From Forficula auricularia (lineage: Eukaryota; Arthropoda; Insecta; Dermaptera; Forficulidae): 64,000 nt of DNA. Shown piece by piece: positions 47,426-60,382 of this stretch. The position numbers and the translations under genes are program-made. Within the stretch, counting starts at the first letter, position 1, and each line of letters begins with the position of its first letter. The notes beneath the pieces were generated by a model that had not been told where the DNA came from, searched no databases, and saw only the letters and a list, made by a program, of their open reading frames with translations. The stretch covers positions 2,612,789-2,676,788 of the forward strand of contig JALMQS010000132.1 in NCBI GenBank assembly GCA_024734495.1, in the 5' to 3' direction.

Positions 47426-47895
47426 AGGGTACATGAATTTTTTTTTTTGCTCAATTTTTTCGAAATATCTCAAAAACCGCTGAAACTACTTTGATAAAAA
47501 AAATTGAGCGAGACCATGGCGTTTTGGCCTACAAAAAAGCCCTAATGACAAAACATCGAATAAATTATATTTTATATGATATTAACTATTTTGTCAAAAT
47601 ATTAACTATTTTGGGTACGCTCTAGCTCAAACTAGTGAGAATATCAAAACGAAATTTCATATGCTAGCTTTTGGGCATTGAGGTCTTAATAGTTGATTAG
47701 ATTTTGGTTGAAATCGAGCCAAAAATTAAGTGGGGGCAGAGGGGGGGGTTTAAAAATTTAAAAATAACAAATTAAAAAAAAATGAAATATACTATAAAAT
47801 AAACCTATAATAAAATCATCAGCTAGTATTAAATATAAGAGAGGGGCCAGGTGTATGGTAAAGTCACGTGTATGGCCACATCAGCTTATAGAGTA
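47426..47895 (+). repeat. Dispersed repeat D, copy 2
   Basis: Shares tattttgtcaaaat, tacgctctagctcaaa, gattagattttggttgaaa and a G-run (ggggggggtt) with 48770-49330. It ends with the common terminus gtgtatggtaaagtcacgtg. No coding frame was recognised. Confidence 0.65.
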
Positions 47896-48769
47896 AGTAT
47901 GGGAGTGTTGCAGCAAATGAGCGATATATAAATAGTAGATTTAACATTTTAACGATTGAGTTGTTTTTCTAAATAGATAACCACTTAAATCATACAGAAC
48001 TAATGAGAAAATATAGGTAGTTTTAAACCGAAACATTTATTTTAATAAATTATATAAATCACAAGATGAAACATATGCACTATTATTAGATTTATTTATT
48101 AAATATAAAATTAATATTTAAAATAACATTTATATAAATAAGAGTGTGTATTTACCTTGAGTATCTGAAGAGCTTAACAATCCTAAACATCATCTGTTGA
48201 CAAAAACAGCACAAAGCAGAGGACTAATCACGATAATAGATAATAAAATAACGCACTGAACAAGTGGACGCTCTTGAGTCTCGAAAAGAAATAAATTGGA
48301 AATAAATAAAAAAGCATTGCAAGTGAAAAGAGTACCGCTACTTTTGATTTGATTAAAAACAACGAAAATATTTATACAGAAAAATGGATTTATCAAATTC
48401 ATAGGAAAAAAAAGACGCTTTGGAAAAGATATAGATATACCCATTATTTATTCGGTAAGCTGCTTTGACGGATTACAGAGTGCATAGAAGTTGAATTGTA
48501 TATATAAAATATGTGTGTATCTCACATAAGATTTTCACTTATCTTTTAAATTTAAATTTCTTTTAACTAAATATTAATTTTTTTTCAAATAATTATATTT
48601 ATTCAGAATTTGTATATTCAGATTTTATATAAATTTAATATATTTATTTTAATTTTACTTTCATATGATTTAGTATTCAAAAGTGTTGTTTGTATTTGTA
48701 TTTGTATTTTTTTTACTTAACAGTACAGGATTTGGTCAAGTATTGTAATCATGCGTGAAATTTTTACAT
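47896..48769. other. AT-rich interval, nothing assigned
   Basis: Very A/T-rich; the minus-strand frame at 48190-48444 is Ile/Phe-rich without a recognisable domain. Confidence 0.4.
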
Positions 48770-49330
48770 CTATTTTACAAGATATTAATTATTTTGTCAA
48801 AATGTCAGTTAGTACGTTACCAAATTTTCCGTACGCTCTAGCTCAAAAACTAGTGTGAAATTTTACATGTAGTTTTAGTGCAGTGAAATTAAGAGCAGAT
48901 TAGATTTTGGCTGAAAACAAATTAAAAATACAAATTATAAAATTTTCAAACTGAAAAGCCAAGAAAAATGAAATTTACTGTAAAATGAACCTAATATTAA
49001 AAAAAGACTTATTATTTTTATCGGGGCCAAAATTGGGGGGGGGGGTTCAAAAAATACAATTAATAACATAAATCCTACACCATTTGATTGATTTATACGA
49101 AATTTGGCATATGCACCCTGTACGACCTTATGGAAATTACTCACTATGCAGAAATTGATATTGACCAAGAAGAGGGGGATAGGGTTCAAAAATATTATTT
49201 TCAAATTAAAATCGAAGAAAGCTGAATTTCTAATAGAAGTCTCATAATTAAAAGGAGATATTATTAATTGCTAATGGGCCCAAAATTAGGGGGGAGGGGG
49301 GTTCTTTCGTAAATTATTATAAGTTTTAAA
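48770..49330 (+). repeat. Dispersed repeat D, copy 3
   Basis: Homologous to 47575-47800 (ccgtacgctctagctcaaaa; gattagattttggctgaaa). G-runs occur at 49034 and 49290. Its 3' terminus appears beyond the inserted Mutator-like element at 50192-50240. Confidence 0.65.
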
Positions 49331-50200
49331 TATAATAGATCAAGAGCCCACGACGGCCAGACCTTCGTTATTTTATAAAAGCTGAAAGTTTTTCTGTGCA
49401 TGTCCCCTATACATGTAAGAACGACCAGCGACTATAGAGTTTGGGTTGTGGTTACTTTGGCAGGTAACAGGTAATAAAGGTGTATAAAATAGTACTTTAA
49501 ATTCGTTAAAGTATAAAGCTCAATTTTTATATTTTCTTCGGGATAACTTTAGAAATCTCGTCATCCATTGCCGGACACTTATGACAGTTGCTACCCCCTG
49601 CCAGACACCCCTAAACTTTAATAAATTATAATTATACTTTCGTTATAATATAAAAGATAAATTTTATATATGTTACTTGGCGACCTATAAAAAAATGTTA
49701 CCTCAATAGGCGGACAGTTTTAATGGTTTTTACATAGATTTTTGACATTTCGGTTATTATTGATAACCATTGGTGAAGACATGGAGGAATCGACTTAAAA
49801 TCAAAAATAACCATAGATTCTTATCTAATACTAGAGGAATAACCTTATTGCATTCCATTTTTGTTGTTTTGACTATTAATGGTAACGTCTACTGAAAACG
49901 TGGAAGAATCGACTTAAAATCAAAAAGACTAAATTCTTTTATGGCAAACCACTCAAGCTTGAGTTTAGGGGTGTCTGGCAGGGGGTAGCAACTGTCACAA
50001 GTGTCCGGCAATGGATGACGAGATTTCTAAAGTTCTAATTTTATACACCTTTATTACCTGTTATCTGCCAAAGTAACCACAACCCAAACTCTATAGTCGC
50101 TGGTCGTTCTTACCTGTATAGGGGACATGCACAGAAAAACTTTCAGCTTTTATAAAATAACGAAGGTCTGGCCGTCGTGGGCTCTTGAGGCTATAAGAGA
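49331..50200. mobile_element. Mutator-like long-TIR element, 852 bp, 9-bp TSD
   Basis: The ends tcaagagcccacgacggcca and tggccgtcgtgggctcttga are inverse. Arms extend about 220-270 bp each (to about 49610, and from about 49970) and share gtccggcaatggatgacgag and its inverse; the left arm has an extra 40 bp. tataataga (49331-49339) and tataagaga (50192-50200) agree at eight of nine positions. Very long TIRs and 9-bp TSDs are the mark of Mutator-like elements. The interior (49755-49945) holds about two units of the 119-bp repeat that is expanded at 53-54 kb. It is non-coding, and inserted into repeat D. Confidence 0.8.
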
Positions 50201-50240
50201 GTGTATGGTAAAGTCATGTGGATGGCTACATCAGCAATTA
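50192..50240 (+). repeat. Terminus of dispersed repeat D, copy 3
   Basis: gtgtatggtaaagtcatgtg then gatggctacatcagc, as at 35.25 and 47.85 kb. It continues copy 3 across the Mutator-like insertion. Confidence 0.7.
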
Positions 50241-52756
50241 TTTTTTTTTATTATGATAAAACATTTGTTTTATTATTTTAACATCACCAGTGAGAGGAAA
50301 TAAAATAATTGTTCTTAAAAAAGTCAGTTATTTGCAAATCTTTAGGGTTATAAAGTCTCCTCACCTGAGTTTAAAAAATTGGCGTATAGTTACCATATAT
50401 CTATGTTGTGTGTGTGTCTGTCTCTAGCCAAATAATGTTTTCTGTTTTATGCCTTCCACCTCAAAAACAGATACAATTTCAAATCAAAATTTATATTTTT
50501 GTTTGTAACTCTATCATGAAAATTGTAGGATTTCCTTTAAAAATTATTATCGTTTTTTTAAATGAGACTTTTTTATAGGTTTTAGAACCATAATTTCAAT
50601 TAGAAATTTTAATCAAACTCTTTTTTTCATTATTAAGAAATTTTTGAAAAAAATAAATAAATAAATATCTACTTAAAAGATATAAATATAGGTGATAATT
50701 TACTACAGAGTTGTTTCCTTTCTCTAACTAAGCTGCCAGGTTTAATCAATAAAACAAATTTTAGAAAAATAATAATTTTTAAACTAAGGGTTGATTTAAG
50801 TGTAATGAATAAAATATGCTTCGCAAGTAGAGGTCTACATTTTTGTAGCATCCTGTATATCTATAAAAATATAATGTATTGAAAAAATGTGAGATAAATT
50901 GATCTTAAAACGTATAATGACTCTCGGAATAAACAGTTCTACCAATTTAACACAAGATAAATAATGACAGGAGAGAGATTTAGTTAATTTAGCTGCTGAT
51001 TTATCTGATAGAGATATCTCGTAACAGTAAAATTTGCCGACTTTAGAAGAAAGTAATAAGATTTAAATATTGATTCTAGTTATCAGAAAGCTACTTTATC
51101 AATAAATTGGTATTTTAGGTAATGATTTATAAAGGAAGTCAGACAGATGACAATTTGCTTCCGCGAATTTCGAGAATGATCTCAACCTGAAATTCAAATA
51201 GAGATTAAAAAAGATAAAGAAATATATCCTGAAAGATAACTCGATTTTTTTAGTTTAAATACTTTCAGTAAAATTTTACTTTTGTCTAGCTAATATATTA
51301 AAAACTGTTTTATTATTTCATATATGAAAATTTCGTTTAAAGTCTCAAAGCTTAACTAATTTAAAGCAGTGGATAATTGACTAAATTATATATTTATTTC
51401 TTTAATAATAATAATTAGAAAAAATTTGAATTAAAATGTTAATTTCGAGAATTGGAGTTTTTCTGATACAAGTTCCATTGAATAATGAACGTAGCCTGTA
51501 TCCTAGGTTGCCTACATTGCAGGCAACCACGAATATTACTATTCCGGTTGACTGTACAACAAAACGAATAAATTGTTTTGTTTTTTGGGATATAAAAAGG
51601 AATTCATTATCTATCTTGCGTGAATTAAGAATAAACAATGATCCTAGAATGCAAATTGGAAGATTGTTTTTGTCTTATTTTTTATTAATTTTTTTTACAT
51701 TCATAAAAAATTTCGGGTACAGATCATTTTCATTTTAATTTCAAAAAGCATATAGTATTGAATTGACATAATTCAAGTCAATGCCCTCCACTATTTAATT
51801 TAAATTGAAAGTCACATCATCCAGCAGCTTAAGGGCTACCCAAACCATTTTAGAAGGATGCAAAGTACGACTAAGATCGAAATATATCTGAATATTTATG
51901 TCTAAGAGACAGACGGTCACACATCTAAAAATTAATATATTTATTATTTAAATCCGTTGATCTTAAATGAACCAAATATGCCAAGGCCGTTGATTTTTTA
52001 ATTAAAATTGATTATAAATACAAAAAGATATTAAGAAAATATAAAATCAATAAAATTGAGTATTTTAGACATATAGATTGGTATGTAATTTTATATAATA
52101 ATTTAGTAAAAGGGCATTGAAAGATTCATGCATTCTGAATGAAATGAATAAAATAATTTAATCAGAAAGCTTGAGATTCTCTAGTGAGCTGCTTGATATT
52201 TTTTTATCATTTAGGTAAATTTGCTCAAATACTTGATTCGTTTTTGCCTTGAGCTCCCGGAGAGAGTCTATAGAAATATCCCCAAGGGACCCAGATTAAG
52301 ACAGCTTAAATCTCTTAACATTTTTTTGTCATCACGCGAGTCTTTTTTATGTTGCCATTCAAATAATTTTTTTGCACCAATCATTATTAGAAATTCAACA
52401 GACTAACCTGACCTTACACTCCACATTACACAATTATGTTTTTATATGCAAATCTAAAATAGTTTTTGCTTCTTCTGACAAGTTATTTAATGGATTTTGA
52501 TAATTAATCAGATATTTTGCAATTCTTCAGAGAGTAATTGCTAGCTAGATTGATGTAATATACAAAAAAATAATACGAAAATTAGCCAGATTTCATATCG
52601 CTTTGTTGACCTGAGAATTTGAAAAACGTAATAGTGATACAATGAAAGTATATAATGCGGATAAATCAGTAATATAATCTTTTATTAATATATTAATAAT
52701 AGTCAGAGTTTAATATTTGTATAATTGAGTTTAGCGAGTAACATGTATTTATTATT
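50241..52756. other. Interval with nothing assigned
   Basis: A/T-rich. ATG frames such as 51436-51738 (100 codons) and its minus-strand partner at 51402-51638 overlap each other and show no recognisable domain. No RNA gene or bounded repeat was recognised. Confidence 0.35.
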
Positions 52757-52845
52757 ATTATTAAAGGGCCTCCACATCTCCTATTATAGCCCTCCGATCC
52801 TCCCCCTCCAGATGAGTGGCTCAGGGTGTGGCCACAGCAGAACGC

Positions 52846-52878
52846 TATAAAAACCTTTGTATGCTGTGGTCACTCAGT
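52846..52878 (+). promoter_or_regulatory. TATA box plus TCAGT initiator
   Basis: tataaaaa begins at 52846 and tcagt at 52874-52878. The distance from the first T to the initiator A is 30 bp, the canonical Pol II spacing. A gtggccacagc/gctgtggtcac inverted pair surrounds the TATA box. Identical in copy 2. Transcription would run into the minisatellite. Confidence 0.5.
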
Positions 52879-53039
52879 AAAAAATATAGCAATTATAATT
52901 CTGTTCATTGGGACAAAATAATAAATATAAATATAAGTAAAAAAAAAAAAAAAACTAAAAAATCACTGGGATAGAAAGAAAAAAAGAAAAAATAAATTAA
53001 TTAATTAATCAATTAATTAAACAAATAAAAACAAACTTG

Positions 53040-54062
53040 AGTTGTTGCAAAAAAATTTAGTCTTTTTGATTTTAAGTCGATTCTTCCACGTTTTCAACAG
53101 AGGTTGCCAGCTAATAGTTAAAACATCAAAAAATGGAATGCAATAAGGTTATTCCTCTCAGTATTAGATAAGAATCGATCGTTATTTTTGATTTTAAATC
53201 GGATTCCTCCATGTCTTCGCGCAATGGTTACCAATAATAATCGAAACGTCAAAAAACCTAATGTAGAATGGTTATTCCTCAAGTATTAGATGAGAATCAA
53301 TCGTTATTTTGGTTTAAAGTCGATTTCTCTATGTCTTCAGCAATGGTTACCAATAAAACCAAAACGCCAAAAATCCAATATAGAATGGTTATTCCTCAAG
53401 TATTAGATGAGAATCGATGGCTATTTTTGATTTTAAGTCGATTCTTCTACATGTCTTCAGTAGATGGTTTCCATTAATAGTCAAAACATCAAAAATGGAA
53501 TGCAATAATGGTTATTCCTCTAGTATTAGATAAGAATCGATCGCTATTTTTGGTTTTAAGTCGATTCCTCCATGTCTTCAGCAATGGTTACCAATAATAA
53601 CCGAAACGTCAAAAATCCAATATAGAATTGATTATTCCTCAAGTACTAGATGAAGAATCAATCGCTATTTTTGGTTTAAAGTCGATTTCTCTATGTCTTC
53701 AGCAATGGTTACTAATAAAAACCGAAACGTCAAAAATCCAATATAGAATGATTATTCCTCAAGTACTAGATGAGAATCAATCGCTATTTTGGTTTAAAGT
53801 CGATTTCTCTATGTCTTCAGCAATGGTTACTAATAAAAACCGAAACGTCAAAAATCCAATATAGAATGATTATTCCTCAAATACTAGATGAGAATCAATC
53901 GCTATTTTTGGTTTAAAGTCGATTTCTCTATGTCTTCAGCAATGGTTACTAATAAAAACCGAAACGTCAAAAATCCAATATAGAATGATTATTCCTCAAG
54001 TACTAGATGAGAATCAATCGCTATTTTTGGTTTAAAATCGATTTCTCTGTCTTCAGCAAAGG
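53040..54062 (+). repeat. Minisatellite, about 119-bp unit, 8.5 copies
   Basis: The anchor (a/g)ttattcctc occurs at 53148, 53271, 53388, 53511, 53631, 53751, 53869 and 53988, giving units of 117-123 bp. The first units are of a diverged type (catcaaaaaatggaatgcaa), the later ones nearly uniform (cgtcaaaaatccaatataga). This is a gradient of homogenisation. The open frames inside are by-products. The unit is inverse to the interior of the Mutator-like element at 49755-49945. Confidence 0.93.
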
Positions 54063-55380
54063 TAACGGATAAGAAAACAACGCAGTTGCTATGGTTACTC
54101 ATAAAAATTCCTCCCAAATTTTTAGCATTTCACAGAGAGAAGCCTATCCATTCTTACTTAAGCAAGGCTAAATGAGCTATATTAAAACTTTCAAATGAAT
54201 AAATTTTAAAGAATTTAAAAAATTAAAAAAAGTACCATCTTACTCTAGAGTAAAGTACTTTAAAAATATAATTTTACTAAAAACTTTATTTAACCTCTTT
54301 TTGTGGTCCCCAAGGTACTTAATTAGGATATTAAATTTCATCAAAATTGGTTAAGTCATTTTCAAGATATTTAGAAAAAACTAAAAAAGTACTGAAATAA
54401 AGTACTAATGTTTGTGGGCCGATATGTACCAAAAACTAATCAGCGCTTCATTTGTTAAACTAATGGTAGGTTTTCAATTTCATTTCAATCGGTGTAACGG
54501 TGTGGAAAAAATCGTGGGCCAAAAAAACGATAACATACATACATCCATCCATACACCATCCGCACGCACTAAATGAAAAAATGGCACTTTTTGGCCTCTC
54601 GACGAGACCCCATGTAATTTTTGGCAAAACCGTCACGTGCTAAAATTCAACCTAATTGAATACTACAATTTGTGACTTTAATTGAGTCCATGGGTTCCGT
54701 AGTCTTTACCTGAGGACCCTTGAAACCACGCTTGCCCCGAGAGCGATTACAATACTTTACCCATGCTTTGCATTGGATAAAGTAAAAAAAAAACTTTGAA
54801 ATTATATCAATTCCGAGCATAAGCAATTATTCTTTTTAGCTTACATAATAATTTTCTAGATTAACATGTTTAAATTAATCTTTTCAAGACCAGCCTGTAG
54901 TTATTGTTAAAGTGTGATTAAAATGAGGTTATTTTTCACTAAACTAAAACGCGAAGTGATAGTGGAATATATTTTATTCGTGGACGAGCTTCTCTCTTTT
55001 ATATTTTTTTCTTTTATTCTTTTCTTTTTTCCATCATAGAATATTCTTTAAATAAAGACCTAGAGTCCTTTCATGCTTTTGAGTTTTTCAATGGGACTTG
55101 GTAACAGAAATACTAAGCTTAGTTGAGTATTGAACTTTATGTCATTCACATAATCGCTTACTAATATTTCGATCGCTCGGAGTATAGTTCACGCTGATTC
55201 ATGAATGCAATTCGTTTTCAAAGATAGACGTCGATTAAATATATAAATCCTTGAAATAATATTTTGGCCAGATTATCAGAGATTTTACATTTTGAGTAAA
55301 AAACAAAAAATGTTCAAAAATGCTAATTTTAGTGATTGGAAAATTTTTATTCAAATAAAAGTTTGAGCTAGAAAGTTGAA

Positions 55381-56094
55381 CTTAGCAGAAAAATGGATCT
55401 TATTATTACAGAGTTGTGTGCTAAATTTTAGCTCATTATAGCCACAAATTATCAAGAGGTCTCTTTAAATCGAATCGATTTTCTGCATTTTTTTTCAACC
55501 GGAAGTTCTGAAACTTGTAAGTCCAAAATCTAATCCAATCTTCACGTTGAAAATACAAAAATAATAGCATCAGAAAGAACTTTTCACGACTTTTTGATTT
55601 AAAAAAATTTTTAGAGGGGAAAAATCGACTTTTCAAATCACAGTTATATTAGGATGAATTGATTACTATTCCTATGACCTTAAGGGGTTTTGAGAAGACT
55701 TAGACTACTGCATCGTGCGAGTGCAGTAGCAAAACAATACCTAATCCAGAAACGGAGCTTTGAAATTCGGAAGAAGCAAGGAATTGGTTTAGAAGATAAT
55801 TAATAATTAATAAAATAGAGTTTTTGGAAGGTAGGTCCGGTCGAAAACTTGGCTTGAGTTGCATATAGATGGAAGATGTACCGCTTGGATATCTTTGGCA
55901 AAATAGATTGGCACATTTTTTAAAAAGCCCGGAACGAGACGCTCCCATGGGCTAGAGTGACGTCAGGCAGAAGAATCCGGTCTTCAACTAGCCCCAATAA
56001 TAAAGAAGATGAAATTGCAAGGCTTTCGAATCTATAGTCAGAAATACTATAAAAATATTTATCATATTAAATAGATGGCTTATAATTTAATAAA
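55381..56094. other. Interval with short frames, nothing assigned
   Basis: 55700-55948 is a minus-strand ATG frame (82 codons) without a recognisable domain. ctactgcatcgtgcgagtgcagtag near 55703 has gtgca-centred symmetry. No repeat partner was found. Confidence 0.3.
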
Positions 56095-56312
56095 AAAAAA
56101 TTGGAGGTAAAATTGCGACGTAGGTTTCACAAAAAAGAAATAAAACTAAAAATGAGTATTTGAATTCGTTTTATTTTCGGGTTTGTCAGCCCATCTGCGA
56201 AGGAACTTTCTCATTCGACTGAAGATTAAGTCGTGTATTCAAAAATACATCAATTTAAAACTGCATTCTATTTCTTCTTTTTATGAAACCTACCTAATTT
56301 ACCAATTTTTAT
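56095..56312 (-). mobile_element. P-family foldback P7
   Basis: gtaggtttcacaaaaaagaa and ttcttctttttatgaaacct are inverse arms. The minus strand at 56175-56199 reads CGCAGATGGG, a loop, CCCGAAAA, a decayed hammerhead-like core. The other arm has CTGAAGATTAAGTCGTG, in which stem II is lost but GTCGTG is kept. TSDs were not found. Confidence 0.6.
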
Positions 56313-56399
56313 TTTATATAAAGAAAAATTTCTCCTGGGCTCCTTTCACCTCTCACTTTAAAGTTAAACTTGCTTACTAATTTATTTCAGACCCACTCT

Positions 56400-56907
56400 T
56401 TGAATCCATTTGTTCTTTACCTGCCAGGCTTCAGACTTGGCGTCATGGGCACTTAGGGGGCTTCGTCATGCTTTGGCACGCATTAGTGAAGATTTTTTCT
56501 TCTTTGGGATCTATTGTTCGGCATTGGCAGAGAGGTTGGGCTCTCAGATTATACCTGGCACACATCGTTGCATCTACTCATTGTTTTGAGGTTCAGGCTG
56601 CTTGAATAACGGGTCGTCTGGATGCTTCCTTGTTCCTGCTGTGATGCGAGTGTGCCCCGTGTGTGCTGGTGTCCACTGAGAGGCTGGGGGCTTGGCACGT
56701 GGCCGGAGAACGCGTTGACCGAGGACTGGCTGACGAGCGTGAGTAACCTTCAGTGCTGTCCATTCGGCACTGAGCTACTCAAAATTGGATATCTTTGGTG
56801 AAATACTGCGGAGAAATGGGAGAAGAATCAGAATAACGAGCCTCCTGGAGGAAGTTTCCAACACCGATCAAATTTTAGAAAATGAACGACTGAAAGACAT
56901 CCGATAG
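56400..56907 (+). other. GC-richer unique segment with coding-like frame
   Basis: Composition rises sharply from about 56400. The frame 56743-56907 is open for 54 codons before a TAG, reads SKLDIFGEILRRNGRRI and LLEEVSNTDQILENERL, and has an amphipathic, charged character unlike translated spacer. There is no ATG near its start, and aaccttcag at 56746-56753 could be a splice acceptor. It may be the last coding exon of a gene, or part of an unrecognised transposon. No domain was recognised. Confidence 0.3.
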
Positions 56908-58060
56908 ACAGAAGGACTCTTTGCTTTAAATCTGGACACTCTTCTTTGTGAATGACAATGTATTTGAGCTATAAGTATTCAGAATATTATTTAACTCCGT
57001 AGAATGAGGTATTTAATTTTAAATTTATTGTTTAAACGCTGTAAAAACTGGTTTTTGTAGATGGCTCTGTTTAAAGATTTTGTCATAAATGAAAATATGG
57101 AAAGTTCAGTCTCTTTTTAAGATGAAGCTTTTCATTTTTAGAGGAGGAATATTTTTGAATCCATCAGATCCATTTGAAGCTCTTTCTGTAAGAGAATAGG
57201 GATAAAATATAGATAACTGAATATTTCAACAGTAACAGGGTTTAATAGAGTGGGTGTTTAAATACATGAAGTAAGCATACTGACAAAGGATGTCGTTTGG
57301 TATGCATACGTTAATAACTAAATAAATGCAGCAACTATTGATAGTATCAAAGCGTTGTAACTTGACCAGGTTTCACATGCAAAAAATTAACCAGGATGAA
57401 TATTGGTATTACTCAACATGGTAATATACTGTTGGTATATAAAGATTATATGATATGGATCATCATGTAAAGCATGGAATGTTAATTCCTATTTATTTAA
57501 AATGTTCAACGAACCATATTTGAATAGTCGAGAGCTGAATTCCAGCACAAACTATTCATTTCTTTAGAGAACAGAGACAGGCCTAGTTATTGAAAAAAAG
57601 AAAACCAAAAATAACGAAAAAGTTGGAAAAACAACCCATGGGATGGGGTTGAGACCATCAAATAATTATCCCCAAATCAGGCTCTTCATAGTTTAAATCT
57701 AGAAGAGCATTTTCAAAATCATTTTGAAATTTCATCAAAATGTTTACCACCTTACTTGGTGGCATATCGGTCGTGAAGTTTGAATGCTTCTAAAAGTGCG
57801 TGTGTGACAACATAACATTATTAGTGAGCTCTGAGCAATTTTATCATTGAATAATGGCATTCACATATGCCATGATATCATATGTTATATTTGCTGCTTT
57901 CTATGATATTGTGTAGCGACAAGCCAATAAATGTTTCTGTAACAACAATTGCAACCTGCTAATATTATCATTTTATTATTCTAATAATGGACTATTGCTA
58001 AATATCGTGTATTACTGGATGATGAACTAATGTTTATAATATTTTTAGATTTAAACTTTG
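56908..58060. other. Less repetitive interval, nothing assigned
   Basis: Moderately A/T-rich, without inverted repeats or recognised families. No gene could be supported. Confidence 0.35.
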
Positions 58061-58068
58061 GTTTTTAG

Positions 58069-58152
58069 GCTGGAACAAACGCTTTAAACGCTGTTCACTA
58101 CAATCACGCTGGTGCACTTCTGCCGAACTTGAAGCTGAAGGTTTACTTCAAG
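58069..58152 (+). other. Candidate internal exon, 84 bp
   Basis: Preceded by tttggtttttag and followed by gtaacg, so it has an acceptor-like and a donor-like border. Two frames are open: AGTNALNAVHYNHAGALLPN... and WNKRFKRCSLQSRWC.... The length is a multiple of three. No family was recognised and no partner exon is certain. Confidence 0.25.
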
Positions 58153-60277
58153 GTAACGATAAAATGTGAGCAGATGGATCATTTATATATTTCTTTGTTA
58201 TTTTTGGAGATTGGTTAGGATACATGATTTTACTAATATAATTATTTCTGAAGCAACATTGCCTGCTATTGTATTTTAGACAAATTATTTAGGCTAGGTT
58301 CGTGCACCTTATCAATTTATTTCAGAAAATACAGTTGTTCGAAGATACAATTGTATTTCGGATATGAATTAGATATAGAAATCCTTGGACATTTTGAAAT
58401 CCAATTCGGAAAATGAGCAAGCTATACAATAATAATAAAACAAATTATTTGAATTGGGACATACATAATTGATTAGAACTAATTTGATTTGTAGTTTTCA
58501 ACTATTCGAATTCAAATTCTGGTACTGGTCGGATTTTTCTTCAAGTTGAATTGTTTCTGAATACATTGGTGTTCATCATATTCAATTAATTCTGAAGCTA
58601 ATTGGTTTCTGATACTTTTTTGAAAAGTTGTGATTTGGTTTCTCAGAATAAAGATATCTATTTTTCAATCATGGAAACAGGTGCATCTACATATAAATTT
58701 GCCATACCTGGTCTCATATGGTGAGGATCTTCAACTGATCTTTACATGTTGCAACGCATTGCGACAATATGAATCTTTTCATTTTCGAAGATGCTGTTAT
58801 TTCAGTTTGGGATGTATTCGTCGTAAAATGTGGGCTTCGTCATTAGCTCACACGATCACTCTTTCTTGGAAAAGTGGATGACTGGTACGAGACTGGGAGC
58901 AGATCGCGCAAACGTGCTATCTCCAGATGCTGATTTGAGCTTTGTACCTTCTTGGAGAGCAGAATGAATAGGACGGATATTCTTCAATATGTAAAATTTG
59001 TTGGCTGGTAAATATGATCTATTATAAAAGACATGGAAGAAGAATTTCTGCTGGGGCATCGCGAAGATTCACAAATAAAGTAGATCATGAACAAGTTTGT
59101 TCAATAGTTCTTTTGGCACATCTGCGAATATGTACTGTTGGAAGCATGAAGAATTCAACGCACCATGGTTTTCAAATAAGGATATTTGGTGATTTGAAAC
59201 AATCAAGGAAGACCTGATATAATGAAAACGAAAAGAAGAACGTTCGCTGCAACTTTTATTTGGTTTAATCATCATTCAGTTGAAAATTTCGGGAACTGGA
59301 GGGACCGATTGTTGTTGTGTGTATGACTTTGGACATCTCAAGTCTATTATTTATTTTTATGGCTCTTTGGTTTGTGATATTTTAGTTATGATATATTTGA
59401 AATGTTCTATGCCCGTAAATATAAAATTCTCTTAAATATTTTCATTTAATGGCTCAAATTGGCGATTTCACCTATTAGTAGGCATTAAATAAAACCTTTT
59501 TAATCATTTCACGAGATGACTTGCAGACATACGGTGGATGTCAAATTCTTGACGAGACGGGTTAAAAAACTGTTTTAGAATCAAAGTGCGTTTTTTTTAG
59601 TTTAAGGCTGACCTAACATATAAGTTTTGATTTAAATGCTGACAAATTGGGATGCAATTCTATAAATATTTATTTCAATTTTATTGAATTAGAACTTCTC
59701 AATTTGGAATTAGAAGCGCTTTATCTGGATAAAAACAAACTGATATATATTTTTGGTTCAAAACAAAGTTAGAACTACTGAACTACGCATAATAGCGAAT
59801 AGGGTTCTTTTACTAGAAAACGCATTATACTGTTTAGGCGTTTCTTCGACTCCAAACATTTGAGGTTCAATTCTTTTACTTTGGAGACTCTTCAGATACT
59901 GGATTCAAGACTTAGTAATAATAAAACAATATAATAATATTTATACTGACATAGGCGACATTTGCCTGGACAGACGATACCTGCCTCTCACCTGCTATAT
60001 TTATATCATCGATTCAAGTCCATTTCGACAAAGTCTATGATATTTGAAATATTAGAGCCATTATAAATGAAACACCTATTTTAGCCTAAAAATACAGAAC
60101 GTACTGGACATAGATTACCTTCTTAACTAAAGTCTTCCTTAAATATTTTTCCAATGACTTTTTTGCAATTCGTTTTGAATCTCTCGGGACATTTCATTAT
60201 TTGCTTATTCACTTTGTAACAGGTGAAAAAAAAGAAAAAAAAACCGTTTATGAGCTGATTTTTGATTTAATCTAAAG
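58153..60277. other. Less repetitive interval, nothing assigned
   Basis: 58630-59275 has overlapping open frames on both strands without recognisable domains and slightly raised G+C. No repeat partner was seen. This may be intron or untranslated sequence. Confidence 0.3.
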
Positions 60278-60382
60278 GCGTTGGCTGCTGAAACGATCGT
60301 TAACAAGTTTAACAATCAGTGGGGAGATTCAGATACTGACACTTCTTGGCCGGATGCGAATGTGGTTCTTAAGTATCCTTAA
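60278..60382 (+). other. Candidate terminal exon
   Basis: After ttaatctaaag the frame reads ALAAETIVNKFNNQWGDSDT, then DTSWPDANVVLKYP and a TAA. Its acidic, balanced composition differs from translated spacer. A second frame is also open here, which weakens the case. No family was recognised. Confidence 0.2.

Larger units (their letters stand above)
52757..55380 (+). repeat. Large direct repeat, copy 1 (at least 2.6 kb)
   Basis: Nearly identical to 61379-64000 at an offset of about 8.62 kb, with scattered substitutions and small indels. In order it holds a promoter-like region, an A-rich stretch, the minisatellite, dispersed repeat G, the acatac/ttttggcctc repeat C and an A/T-rich end. The left edge follows a (att)n tract. 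Homology stops at 55380 only because the window ends in copy 2. It may be a transposon, a segmental duplication, long terminal repeats or an assembly artefact. Confidence 0.9.

Noticed and set aside
53268..53864. Open frames in the 119-bp repeat
   Set aside because: They follow from the repeat period and differ between units by frameshifting indels; no coding constraint is visible.
53040..54062. CRISPR-like array
   Set aside because: Units are about 119 bp, contiguous and without unique spacers; this is a eukaryotic minisatellite.
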